From contig JBNJFY010000004.1 of assembly GCA_051747265.1 (NCBI GenBank), positions 248,001 through 312,000 of the forward strand: 64,000 nt of DNA. Reading direction: 5' to 3'. This DNA is from JBNJFY01 sp051747265. GTDB lineage: Bacteria > Bacteroidota > Rhodothermia > Balneolales > Balneolaceae. The notes below the pieces were generated by a model. It did not search any database, was not told the DNA's origin, and was given only the letters and a program-made list of their open reading frames with translations. Both the position numbers and the translations under genes were made by a program. Of this stretch, positions 43,611 to 52,432 are shown piece after piece. Each line of letters starts with the position of its first letter. The first letter of the stretch is position 1.

Positions 43611-46211
43611 ATGAGTAGCTATAATCCACAGGATATTGAGCCTAAATGGCAACAATTTTGGGTAGAGAATAAAACCTTCAAGACAACGGAAGATCCTGAA
43701 AAACCTAAATATTATGTACTGGATATGTTTCCCTATCCGAGTGGATCGGGCCTTCATGTCGGTCACCCCGAAGGATATACTGCTACCGATATCCTGGCTC
43801 GTTATAAACGTATGAAGGGGTATAACGTATTGCATCCGATTGGCTGGGATGCGTTTGGGTTACCTGCCGAGCAATACGCTGTGAAAACCGGCACCCATCC
43901 ACGCGAAACAACGGAAAAGAATATCAATCGTTTTCGCGAACAATTGCAGTCATTAGGTTTCAGTTATGATTGGGATCGGGAAGTGAATACCACGGATCCC
44001 GACTACTTTAAATGGACGCAGTGGATCTTTTTGAAACTGTATGAGGAAGGTCTGGCTTACGAAGACGATGTGCCCGTAAACTGGTGTCCGGAATTAGGCA
44101 CGGTACTTTCCAACGAGGAGGTCATTGACGGGAAAAGTGAAGTGGGCGGTTTTCCGGTTGTGCGTCGTCCCATGCGGCAATGGGTATTGAAGATCACAGA
44201 ATATGCCGATCGATTGCTAGAGGATTTAGAATTGGTGGAATGGCCCGAATCCATCAAGGAGATGCAGCGCAATTGGATAGGAAAATCCATAGGAGCAGAA
44301 ATTGATTTTGAGGTAGACGGGCATGATGCGAGGATCCGAGTGTTCACCACTCGTCCGGATACTCTGTTCGGTGCTACTTATATGGTATTAGCTCCCGAAC
44401 ATGAATTATTAGATACCTTGGTGACCGATGCACACCGTGAAGAAGTGGAAGCCTATAGGGAAGAAGCTGCACGCAAATCTGATCTGGAGCGACAAGAACT
44501 GAATAAAGAGAAGACCGGCGTGTTTACCGGTTCGTATGCGATTAATCCGGCCAATGGAGAAAAAATGCCCATCTGGGTGGCCGATTATGTGTTGGTGAAT
44601 TATGGAACCGGTGCTATTATGGCGGTTCCCGGTCACGATGACCGCGATTGGGAATTTGCCCAAAAGTTTGATCTGGAGATCGTTGAAGTTGTAGAAGGCG
44701 GCGATATCACTAAAGCGGCCTATACCGATTCGGAAGAAGGAACCATCGTGAACTCTTCGTCTCCAGCTGTTGATCTCAATGGGATGGCTGTGCAAGAGGC
44801 CAAGGAAGCCATCACCGAATGGTTAGAGCAGAGTGGACATGGCTCTAAAAGCGTGAACTATAAATTACGTGATTGGTTATTTTCTCGTCAACGTTATTGG
44901 GGCGAGCCATTCCCAATTATTCATGTGGATGGTAAACCCAAACCGGTACCAGAAAGTGAACTCCCGGTAACCTTGCCTGAAGTGGATCGGTACGAACCTA
45001 GCGGAACCGGTGAATCGCCATTGGCAGCAATGGAAGACTGGGTAAATACGACCGATCCGGAGACCGGTGAGCCAGCGAAGCGAGAGACCAACACCATGCC
45101 CCAATGGGCGGGTAGTTGCTGGTACTATTTGCGCTACATTTCCCCGGAATTTGAAGAGGGGCCCGTGGATCCGGAAAAAGAGAATTATTGGATGCCGGTG
45201 GACCTTTATGTTGGTGGAGCCGAACACGCGGTGTTACACTTGCTGTACGCACGCTTCTGGCATAAAGTACTATATGATTGTGGAATTGTCTCTACCCAAG
45301 AGCCTTTTAAACGCTTGGTCAACCAAGGGATGATTCTTGGGGAGATGGAATTTACTGCCTATAAAAATGAAGCCGGTAACTATGTAGATGCCGGTGAATC
45401 GGAACAGCGGGACGATCTTGAAGCCGTTCAGCTTACCGATGACGATGTTGAGAAAAAAGGCGATGGTTTTGTCATTAAGGGTACCGAGATCAAGGTAGAT
45501 GCTCGTGCCCATAAAATGTCCAAATCTCGTGGTAATGTGATCAACCCCGATGATATTGTTGACGAGTACGGGGCCGACTCTTTGCGTCTGTATGAGATGT
45601 TCATGGGACCGCTGGAACAGGTGAAACCATGGAGCACCAAAGATGTGGAAGGCGTTCACCGCTTCCTGAACCGTGTCTGGAGATTAGTGATTGATGATGA
45701 TGGTTCAATGAAGTCTACTGTTGTAGACTCAGATCCAGAACGAGCTCAATTGAAAGTACTTCATGAGGCCATACAAAAGGTCAGTGATGATGTTGAGGGG
45801 TTGCGATTCAATACAGCTATCTCAGCCATGATGATTTTTGTGAATGAAGCCAATAAATGGGACATCCTGCCTCGAGATATTATTGAACCATTCTTGAAAT
45901 TGGTTTCACCATTCGCACCGCACATTGCTGAAGAATTATGGTCACGTTTGGGGCATGAAGAATCCATTGCCTATGAGCCTTGGCCAGAGTTCAAAAAGGA
46001 GTATTTAAAGGAAGAAACCATTATGTATCCCATTCAGGTAAATGGGAAAATGCGTGGCGAGATCCATGTAGATGCGGATAAGGCTCAAGATAAAACGTTT
46101 GTATTAGAACAGGCTCGAACCGAAGATAACGTGTCCAAATATCTCGCTGATGGTGAAGTGGTCAAGGAAATTTTTGTGCCCGGTCGAATTGTTAACTTCG
46201 TGGTGAAGTAA
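43611..46211 (+). CDS. leuS: leucyl-tRNA synthetase
   Basis: A class I synthetase charging tRNA-Leu. The 866-residue protein has the HIGH-type motif HVGH at 49-52 within PYPSGSGLHVGHPEGYTATD, a CP1 editing domain about 225-420 (TTRPDTLFGATYMVLAPEH and VPGHDDRDWEFA are its Thr-rich and Asp-containing editing motifs), WAGSCWYYLRY, and KMSKS at 635-639. The C-terminal anticodon and tail domains are complete. ATG 43611. The 272-bp upstream gap shows no T-box-like structure. Standalone gene. Confidence 0.97.
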   Translation: MSSYNPQDIEPKWQQFWVENKTFKTTEDPEKPKYYVLDMFPYPSGSGLHVGHPEGYTATDILARYKRMKGYNVLHPIGWDAFGLPAEQYAVKTGTHPRETTEKNINRFREQLQSLGFSYDWDREVNTTDPDYFKWTQWIFLKLYEEGLAYEDDVPVNWCPELGTVLSNEEVIDGKSEVGGFPVVRRPMRQWVLKITEYADRLLEDLELVEWPESIKEMQRNWIGKSIGAEIDFEVDGHDARIRVFTTRPDTLFGATYMVLAPEHELLDTLVTDAHREEVEAYREEAARKSDLERQELNKEKTGVFTGSYAINPANGEKMPIWVADYVLVNYGTGAIMAVPGHDDRDWEFAQKFDLEIVEVVEGGDITKAAYTDSEEGTIVNSSSPAVDLNGMAVQEAKEAITEWLEQSGHGSKSVNYKLRDWLFSRQRYWGEPFPIIHVDGKPKPVPESELPVTLPEVDRYEPSGTGESPLAAMEDWVNTTDPETGEPAKRETNTMPQWAGSCWYYLRYISPEFEEGPVDPEKENYWMPVDLYVGGAEHAVLHLLYARFWHKVLYDCGIVSTQEPFKRLVNQGMILGEMEFTAYKNEAGNYVDAGESEQRDDLEAVQLTDDDVEKKGDGFVIKGTEIKVDARAHKMSKSRGNVINPDDIVDEYGADSLRLYEMFMGPLEQVKPWSTKDVEGVHRFLNRVWRLVIDDDGSMKSTVVDSDPERAQLKVLHEAIQKVSDDVEGLRFNTAISAMMIFVNEANKWDILPRDIIEPFLKLVSPFAPHIAEELWSRLGHEESIAYEPWPEFKKEYLKEETIMYPIQVNGKMRGEIHVDADKAQDKTFVLEQARTEDNVSKYLADGEVVKEIFVPGRIVNFVVK

Positions 46212-46280
46212 CCGTTAATTAGCTTTGGGATATCACCTAATGTAGGTTGAAATAAATTATGGCACTAATTTAACGACCCC

Positions 46281-47660
46281 TTAAAATTTTAGTGGAAGTC
46301 CCTGTTGCGGTTTTAAGTGTTCGGAGTATCTAACTAGAGCCTCACTATAAGTTAAGCACTTAATTACGGGAGGAGCTAAAACATCTATTTCCCGTCTCAT
46401 TTTGTAATGCCGATTCTGTCTCATTAACTGCTTATCGAGCTGTTTCTGGATAGGTTCTGTATTAATGGAACATGAAGAATCTGTGAGCACTAACCATTTA
46501 TGGTAAGGAAATGCATCCTGGATATATGTACCACTTAATTGCCTATAGGAAAAATCACTGATTAGACTATTTGCGATAATTTCTTCCACTTCGCGAAGTG
46601 ATACCGCTTCTCCATAACGATCAAAAAAGACCTCATTACGCCCTTCTATGGTAATGGAAAGGGGAGTTGAGGTCTGGCAGCGGATCCGATCCCCAAGTCT
46701 ATAGCGCCATAATCCGGAATTGGACGTGATAATGAGATCGTAAACATAGCCCGGTTTAAAATCCCAACAGGGAACGGGCTCTGATTTTCCCTCGGGTATA
46801 CCTTCAAAAAAAATATTCTGATCGGTTATCAGCTTTATTGATTGAGAGCCTGTTTGCGATGTAAATCCAAAATATCCTTCAGATGCACCGTACGTTTCCA
46901 CAATTAACGGAAAGGTAGCCGAATTTTCCCAAAGCATTCTCAACTCATTTAAATAGGGGCTCACCTTCATTCCGCCTGCGATGATAACTCGAAGGTTGGG
47001 CCAGCACTGTGATATTGAAGGTTTTCCAGTGGCTTGCATAATGGATTTAAATAGTGTAGGCAGCCAACAGGGAGCTGCTGTAATCAATCGTACATCAGCA
47101 GAAGCAGCCTGCTGAATAATCACCTCCATTTTTTCTTGCATGGATAACTTGATCAGCTGTTTAGGAGGAATCAGCTGTTTAAACTGCGACCAACGGGGTG
47201 CGATGTCGGCAAGGTGAGCGGTGATCTCCCCAATTAAGTGGGAGTGCCCTTCTGTTTGTTGTCTGCCCAAAGTCCCGGGTACGCTCAGATGGTGTCCGCC
47301 CAGTAGATTGACGGCCTTGATGCCCAGGTCTGAAATCATTTGTCGTACGATCGATTGCATGAATTTCCGGTCGGAAGCGAGACGGCGATCCGGAATAGGA
47401 ATGTGTTTTCCCGCTCCCGTTGTGCCCGAAGAAACGGCAAAGCGTGATACACTATCTCGGCCTATGATATTGCGTTCTCCCGCTTTTAATCGAGCGATAT
47501 AGGGAGCGTAGCTATTCCAATCGGTTACGGGGCATTGATGTGAAAATGATTCGTAACTGCTTACCGAAGTCAAGCCCAAGGACTCATGTAGCGGGCTACC
47601 TCGATCTTTATTTAGCAGGGTATGTAGGACATTGCGTTGTGTTCGCTCTAACTCGGTCAT
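46281..47660 (-). CDS. GH3-family acyl-adenylate (ANL) enzyme
   Basis: A 459-residue protein of the family first named for plant GH3 auxin-amido synthetases, also common in Bacteroidota with unknown role. Seen: the ATP-binding loop RFAVSSGTTGAGKHIPI near 93-109, VIAGGMKVSPYLNELR, VETYGASEGYFGFTSQ and LWRYRLGDRIRCQ. It lacks the CoA-ligase C-terminal lysine motif, as expected for amide-forming GH3 proteins. It is convergent to leuS and lies 87 bp behind gltA on the same strand with a terminator between, so it has its own promoter. Acid and amine substrates unknown. Confidence 0.8.
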   Translation of the reverse strand: MTELERTQRNVLHTLLNKDRGSPLHESLGLTSVSSYESFSHQCPVTDWNSYAPYIARLKAGERNIIGRDSVSRFAVSSGTTGAGKHIPIPDRRLASDRKFMQSIVRQMISDLGIKAVNLLGGHHLSVPGTLGRQQTEGHSHLIGEITAHLADIAPRWSQFKQLIPPKQLIKLSMQEKMEVIIQQAASADVRLITAAPCWLPTLFKSIMQATGKPSISQCWPNLRVIIAGGMKVSPYLNELRMLWENSATFPLIVETYGASEGYFGFTSQTGSQSIKLITDQNIFFEGIPEGKSEPVPCWDFKPGYVYDLIITSNSGLWRYRLGDRIRCQTSTPLSITIEGRNEVFFDRYGEAVSLREVEEIIANSLISDFSYRQLSGTYIQDAFPYHKWLVLTDSSCSINTEPIQKQLDKQLMRQNRHYKMRREIDVLAPPVIKCLTYSEALVRYSEHLKPQQGLPLKF

Positions 47661-47694
47661 AAGCTAAAATGGTAGAGAAAACCAGCCAAAATAA

Positions 47695-47723
47695 AAAAGC
47701 CCAGTCGAAAAGACCGGGCTTTT
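47695..47723 (-). terminator. intrinsic terminator after gltA
   Basis: AAAAGCCCAGTC (47695-47706) pairs with GACCGGGCTTTT (47712-47723), with one A-C mismatch and a five-base GAAAA loop. Read leftward it is followed by a T-rich tail (TTTTTTATTTT), ideal for ending gltA transcription before the GH3 gene. Confidence 0.85.
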
Positions 47724-47747
47724 AACATCAATAAGATACGTAGAAAC

Positions 47748-48899
47748 CTATCGGTCTTCTACGGGGGTCCAATCTAGGTTTTTCTCGCCGATGTAGTGGG
47801 CTCGTGGTCGGATCAAGCGATTATTTTCAGCTTGCTCAATGTAATGACCGGTCCAGCCTGCAATACGACTCATAGCGAAAATCGTAGTGTACAAGTCGGG
47901 TTTGATACCCATAGAATAGTACACTGTGGCTGAGAAGAAATCGACATTGGGATCAATATCCTTATCGCCCTTCATGGTTTCCAGAATTGCTTCTGACCAT
48001 TCGTACAATTCCACATGTCCGGTTTCTTCGGAAAGCTGCTTAGACATGCTTCTCAGGATACGGGCGCGAGGATCCATGGTTTTGTATACACGGTGGCCGA
48101 ATCCACTGATTTTTTCCTTACGATCCAGTTTGCCTCGAACATACGCTACAGGATCTTCGCCCTTTTCCTCGATATCCATCAACATGTTCATCACTACGGT
48201 ATTGGCACCGCCATGCAGAGGACCTTTTAATGCTCCGATGGCTCCTGCAATGGAGGAATACATATCGGACTCAGTAGAGCAGATGGTACGCGCGGTAAAG
48301 GTGGAAGCGTTCATACCGTGCTCAGCATGCAAGATCAAGCACAAGTCCATGGTTTTAGTGGCTTGCTCACCGGGTTCTTCACCATTCAGCATATATAGGA
48401 AGTTAAAGGCGGTACTTCCTTCAGTTTTGGGAGGAATGATTTCTTTTCCGCTTCGCACTCGATCAAAAGCAGCAATAATAGTTGGAATCTTAGCAGTAAG
48501 ATCAATTGCCACTTCCTGATAATCTTTTTTACCGTAAGTGCTGTAATCTGCTAACATCGAAACCGCTGAACGCAATACGGCCATTGGTTCAGCTTCTTTA
48601 TTGGTATTTTGAATATAATTTAGCACCGGCTCGGGCAAGCTACGATGTTGTTTAAACTCTTTGTTTAATTCATCTAGCTCCTCTTGCTTGGGGAGTCGAT
48701 CATTCCACAGTAGGAAGCAGACTTCTTCAAACGTAGCATTTTCCGCTAGGGTATCTATGTTGTAACCGGCGTAGATGAGTTCGCCTTTTTGTCCATCAAT
48801 AAAACTTTTAGTCGTAGAAAAGGCGACGATACCTTCAAGACCTTTGTTGATGTGAGGAAATTCACTCAGATCAACATCTGTGGTTACTTGTTCAGACAT
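47748..48899 (-). CDS. gltA: citrate synthase
   Basis: Condenses oxaloacetate and acetyl-CoA at the head of the TCA cycle. At 383 residues it is the short type found in Gram-positives, archaea and many FCB bacteria rather than the NADH-sensitive hexameric proteobacterial form. Catalytic blocks seen: HAEHGMNASTFTARTICSTESDMYSSIAGAIGALKGPLHGGANT (first catalytic His region), ISGFGHRVYKTMDPRA (second His) and the Asp in the KPDLYTTIFAMSRIAGWTGHYIEQ block. 2-methylcitrate synthase is the main alternative, but no prp genes are nearby. Monocistronic with its own terminator. Confidence 0.92.
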   Translation of the reverse strand: MSEQVTTDVDLSEFPHINKGLEGIVAFSTTKSFIDGQKGELIYAGYNIDTLAENATFEEVCFLLWNDRLPKQEELDELNKEFKQHRSLPEPVLNYIQNTNKEAEPMAVLRSAVSMLADYSTYGKKDYQEVAIDLTAKIPTIIAAFDRVRSGKEIIPPKTEGSTAFNFLYMLNGEEPGEQATKTMDLCLILHAEHGMNASTFTARTICSTESDMYSSIAGAIGALKGPLHGGANTVVMNMLMDIEEKGEDPVAYVRGKLDRKEKISGFGHRVYKTMDPRARILRSMSKQLSEETGHVELYEWSEAILETMKGDKDIDPNVDFFSATVYYSMGIKPDLYTTIFAMSRIAGWTGHYIEQAENNRLIRPRAHYIGEKNLDWTPVEDR

Positions 48900-49018
48900 T
48901 CTTTTACTCCCTGTTGAGTTAAATGATTTTGGCTTAATAGCTGACGCGTAATATAGTTATCCGACCGACAAATTTCATGTCAAATTTACGGTATATGCCT
49001 TGGATTCAAGGTATTAAC

Positions 49019-49036
49019 ACTGTTAACTATAACAGT
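49019..49036 (-). terminator. possible weak terminator or operator palindrome
   Basis: ACTGTTA (49019-49025) and TAACAGT (49030-49036) form a perfect 7-bp palindrome with a four-base spacer, 6 bp after the stop of the GtrB-like gene and 120 bp upstream of gltA. It lacks a strong T tract leftward, so it may be a weak end to the maf operon or a binding site. Confidence 0.3.
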
Positions 49037-49042
49037 AATTAG

Positions 49043-50038
49043 TCAGGAATCGTTTGATCCGGGCTGTTTAATTTTTTCATCGCTTAACCACCCGGATTTC
49101 CCTGATGATACAAATATCGGTCGCCCCTTCACTTCATCAAAAATCCGCCCCACATATTGCCCGATTATGCCCAGGATGATGAGTTGTACACCCCCAAAAA
49201 AAGTGACTACAGCAATCAGTGACGGCCATCCGGCGGGAGGACGTTGAAACCATACCATCTTTATCATTTCTACAACCAAGTAGATAAATCCTAGCATGGC
49301 GGCAGCCAACCCCAGCCATCCAGAAATCTTCAGGGGAAGGGCGGAGAAAGAGATCAAGCCATCCATAGCCAGCTTTAAGAGTTTGCTTAACCCATATTTC
49401 GGTTCACCGGCAGCACGGGCCTCGCGCTCATAAGGTAGCCCGATTTGCTTGAACCCCAACCAGCCCCGGAGCCCTCGAATAAATCGATTGTGCTCACCCA
49501 TACGGTTGATCCAGTCGACCACTCTCCGATCCATTAGTGCGAAATCACCGGAATCAACAGCGATATCTACCGAGGCGATACGCCGCAATAAACGATAAAA
49601 GAAGAAATAGGTAGCCCGGAGCAAAGGATTTTCTTTCCGCTGTTTTCGGATGGCATAAACAATTTGATAACCTTGTTCCCATTTGGTTAGCATCTGATCA
49701 AACAGTTCCGGTGGATCCTGTAGATCGGCGTCAATTACTCCAATGACATCTCCCTGAATATTCGCTAATCCCGCGCTAACTGCCGTTTGATGACCAAAGT
49801 TGCGACTGAGTTGAAGAGCGGCGGCATATTGGTGAGACTCCGTAAAGGATTTCAACAGATCCCAAGTAGCATCCTGGCTGCCATCATCCACAAACAAAAT
49901 TTGGGTGGCCCCAGATCGCTGTTGTACAAAGTTTTCTAAGCGCTCAAACAAGCGGGGTAAAACCTCTTCCTCATTATAACAAGGAATCACAATACCTAAG
50001 GTTATTTTACTGGCATCCAGCGAATGCTCCATGATCAC
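49043..50038 (-). CDS. GtrB/DPM-like polyprenyl-phosphate glycosyltransferase (GT2)
   Basis: Enzymes of this group load a sugar onto undecaprenyl phosphate at the inner leaflet. The 331-residue protein has the GT2 core LGIVIPCYNEEEVLPRLFERL, ILFVDDGSQDATWDLL, GVIDADLQDPPELFDQML (metal-binding D-x-D region), FALMDRRVV and RGLRGWLGFKQIGLPYEREAR, then two C-terminal membrane helices (about 230-260 and 270-300) as in GtrB. Met3 is an alternative start. It follows the GT-C gene by 19 bp, and this pairing of lipid-linked sugar maker with a membrane transferase is the classic Gtr/ArnC-ArnT logic. Confidence 0.85.
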   Translation of the reverse strand: MIMEHSLDASKITLGIVIPCYNEEEVLPRLFERLENFVQQRSGATQILFVDDGSQDATWDLLKSFTESHQYAAALQLSRNFGHQTAVSAGLANIQGDVIGVIDADLQDPPELFDQMLTKWEQGYQIVYAIRKQRKENPLLRATYFFFYRLLRRIASVDIAVDSGDFALMDRRVVDWINRMGEHNRFIRGLRGWLGFKQIGLPYEREARAAGEPKYGLSKLLKLAMDGLISFSALPLKISGWLGLAAAMLGFIYLVVEMIKMVWFQRPPAGWPSLIAVVTFFGGVQLIILGIIGQYVGRIFDEVKGRPIFVSSGKSGWLSDEKIKQPGSNDS

Positions 50039-50057
50039 GAATACAATTCAAAAGTTG

Positions 50058-51581
50058 CTACTCTGATGGCGATGCTACCCAAAGATGATAGGTTAAGGTT
50101 TGCCAGATGGCAAATGATTCTTGTTGGGTAAAATTATGTTGGTTGAGTAAAGTGGGGAGGGGGGAATTTCGAGAATCCGATGTGGTGACGGTGACCACCG
50201 CTGTTGAATTCAACGCGATCTCTTCATATGACCGATCGGCTTGAAGGCCGTGTAATCCTGTTTCCCGTTCCCACTTAATACTCCAAACCAAGGGCTTACC
50301 CGCTTTCAGGGTTAAATAATTATCCCATGGGCAGTACACTTGGCCCTTTACTCCTCGCAAGTTATCAGCCAATTCATTATACGTTTGGTGACCCGATAGC
50401 CGATAATCAAACGATCGAAGCCAAGCATAAGGCTTTATCCCCAGCTGTAGAAAAAGCAGCACTACAAAGCTCAGCGCCATTAATTGATAACGGATTGGCT
50501 GATTACTTTTTAACCGTATCCCTGTTATCGAGGATATCATCTTTCCCCGGGGGAGGGAAGTAAAAATGATCATACTGCAAATCCAGAAAGTGGGTAGATG
50601 AGCATTGGCCATTCCTCCGGTTTTGATCGCGGTAATCACACCCGCGGGTATAGAAAACAACAACAGCATAGTTAGAAAAGAATAGGCAAATTTCCATCTC
50701 TGTTGATGTAGCTCCCAAAGCAGTAGTGCTCCGGTTAAGAGTATCAACGGATGGGACAGGAGGGTATAGATATTGTTAAATAAATTGCCCCAACGATAGG
50801 GAAATACACCCGCTTGCTGAAAAACATAAAACCACATATTGGGTCCGGTAATCAACCAAAGAAGGGGCCACAGCATTAAATTGAACAGTAGAAATAACCC
50901 GCCAGCAGTTACCACTTTTTTAAAATTTCCATAGACCCAGATGATTAATAGCGTGGGTGGAAGAGCGAATAACATCGTTTGCTTGGTGGCAAAAGCCAGA
51001 GTTAGAGCGGCCATTGCTAATGCTATGGAGCGCATAGAAAAATGGTAGTGATAAGCCTGCGTAACAAAATAAATACCTACAATTAGCCACATTGCAGCAA
51101 AAGCATCAGGCTTGCCGTGCATATCAAAACGCACTACATCATTATGCCATATCAACAAGAGGAGTAGGGCAAGAAAAAAGCCCCCAGATACTGCTGGGGT
51201 GTTATAAAAACGCTCGGATCGTCCCATAAACCAGGCGGTTACTACGATGGATCCTATTGAAATGAGTCGCAAGGTAGCCAGTTCCTGCCATCCAATTACG
51301 AAAAACAAACTGGTTACTATTTGATAGAGCGGCGCGTATAATCCGCCAAATGGACCTTGCTCAAAATCAGGATAGATGGTAAGCCCTTCCGATAGCCGAT
51401 AGGCGTCCATGGCTAATTCGGGTTCGTAAAAATTCAAGGGTTGATCTACCCATAGATGCATGATCACTTCAGTGCCTAAAAAAAGACCAATGATCAGTAA
51501 TAGTGTCCAGGCCAACCATGGGATTCCACCGTTTATGATTCGTAGGGCTCTATCGCTTATATGTTCATCCGGCGACTCCAT
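50058..51581 (-). CDS. multi-pass membrane glycosyltransferase (GT-C fold, GT39/GT87-like)
   Basis: A 507-residue protein with roughly ten hydrophobic helices spread from residue 22 to 380 and a soluble tail of about 120 residues. After the first helix an acidic loop, NFYEPELAMDAYRL (about 50-63), occupies the place of the catalytic Asp/Glu of lipid-phospho-sugar-dependent GT-C enzymes; WHNDVVRFDMHGKPDAFAAMW (about 145-165) gives a second acidic loop. The neighbour GtrB-like enzyme would supply its donor. The acceptor could be LPS, a lipid or a protein. It starts 2 bp after mazG, so it belongs to the same leftward operon. Confidence 0.7.
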   Translation of the reverse strand: MESPDEHISDRALRIINGGIPWLAWTLLLIIGLFLGTEVIMHLWVDQPLNFYEPELAMDAYRLSEGLTIYPDFEQGPFGGLYAPLYQIVTSLFFVIGWQELATLRLISIGSIVVTAWFMGRSERFYNTPAVSGGFFLALLLLLIWHNDVVRFDMHGKPDAFAAMWLIVGIYFVTQAYHYHFSMRSIALAMAALTLAFATKQTMLFALPPTLLIIWVYGNFKKVVTAGGLFLLFNLMLWPLLWLITGPNMWFYVFQQAGVFPYRWGNLFNNIYTLLSHPLILLTGALLLWELHQQRWKFAYSFLTMLLLFSIPAGVITAIKTGGMANAHLPTFWICSMIIFTSLPRGKMISSITGIRLKSNQPIRYQLMALSFVVLLFLQLGIKPYAWLRSFDYRLSGHQTYNELADNLRGVKGQVYCPWDNYLTLKAGKPLVWSIKWERETGLHGLQADRSYEEIALNSTAVVTVTTSDSRNSPLPTLLNQHNFTQQESFAIWQTLTYHLWVASPSE

Positions 51582-51583
51582 AA

Positions 51584-52348
51584 CTATAGTTTCTTGGCCT
51601 CATTCCAATATTTATCCATGGTATTTAAATCGGTTTCAGAAAGTTCAAATCCCTCTTCTTTAACTCGCTGTTCAACATACCGAAATCGCTGATCAAACTT
51701 TTTGATCGTCATACGCAGAGCATCTTCAGCATTCAGATCCATAAACCGAGCGGCATTAACCAATGAGAATAATACATCCCCAAATTCATCGGTTATAGCC
51801 TCCATATCATCTTGTTGCACCACGGTGGTTTCCAGCTCGTGAATCTCTTCTCGCACCTTATCCCATACTTGCGCTCGCTCTGGCCAGTCAAATCCCACAT
51901 TGGCAGCTTTTTCCTGCATGCGTTGGGCACGTATCAAAGCCGGCAAATGTACCGGAATGCCATCCAGCACGGAATCTCGTCCTTCGCGTTGTTTAATAGA
52001 CTCCCAGTTCTCGGCCACCTGCTGTTCGTCGTCCACGTCTACATCACCAAAAACATGGGGGTGCCGACGAATAAGTTTATCCATCAGGGTGTAAATCACA
52101 TCCCCAATTTGAAAAGAACGGGTTTCGCTGGCCATTACGGAATGAAATACCACATGGAGCAATACATCGCCCAGCTCTTTTTCCAACTCCGGCATATCTT
52201 GATCATCAATGGCTTCGATGGCTTCGTAAGCCTCTTCGATCAAGTTATCTTTAATGGATTGATGCGTCTGCTTGCGGTCCCAGGGACATTCTTTGCGAAG
52301 AATCTGTACGAGTTCAACAAGATCATCAAACGAGCGGCTGGGTTCCAT
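51584..52348 (-). CDS. mazG: nucleoside triphosphate pyrophosphohydrolase MazG
   Basis: MazG hydrolyses (d)NTPs, including damaged ones, to NMP and PPi. The 254-residue protein contains two tandem MazG domains: the first with LRKECPWDRKQTHQSIKDNLIEEAYEAIEAID and ELEKELGDVLLHVVFHSVMA, carrying the EExxE and ExxD metal ligands; the second about 150-235 with EIHELETTV and ITDEFGDVLFSLVNAARF. Length and order match E. coli MazG. Sits in the operon maf-TPR-secreted protein-mazG-GT-C-GtrB-like. An 84-bp gap separates it from the gene before. Confidence 0.93.
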   Translation of the reverse strand: MEPSRSFDDLVELVQILRKECPWDRKQTHQSIKDNLIEEAYEAIEAIDDQDMPELEKELGDVLLHVVFHSVMASETRSFQIGDVIYTLMDKLIRRHPHVFGDVDVDDEQQVAENWESIKQREGRDSVLDGIPVHLPALIRAQRMQEKAANVGFDWPERAQVWDKVREEIHELETTVVQQDDMEAITDEFGDVLFSLVNAARFMDLNAEDALRMTIKKFDQRFRYVEQRVKEEGFELSETDLNTMDKYWNEAKKL

Positions 52349-52432
52349 ATATGACCATTGTACAATATTACTATTGGTTTCGGTCGAATATACAAAACAA
52401 ACTCAGAAGCTAAATCAACAGCCCAAGAATTT

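Noticed and set aside
46263..46294. Hairpin CACTAATTTAA/TTAAAATTTTAGTG at the end of leuS and GH3 genes
   Set aside because: Pairs only with a bulge and is almost all A/T; too weak to call a terminator, although it is placed between convergent genes.
47926..48519. 197-codon open frame antisense to gltA
   Set aside because: A shadow of the well-conserved citrate synthase; no start signal or domain.
51812..52354. 180-codon open frame antisense to mazG
   Set aside because: Covers the mazG gene exactly in reverse; MazG motifs on the other strand are unambiguous.
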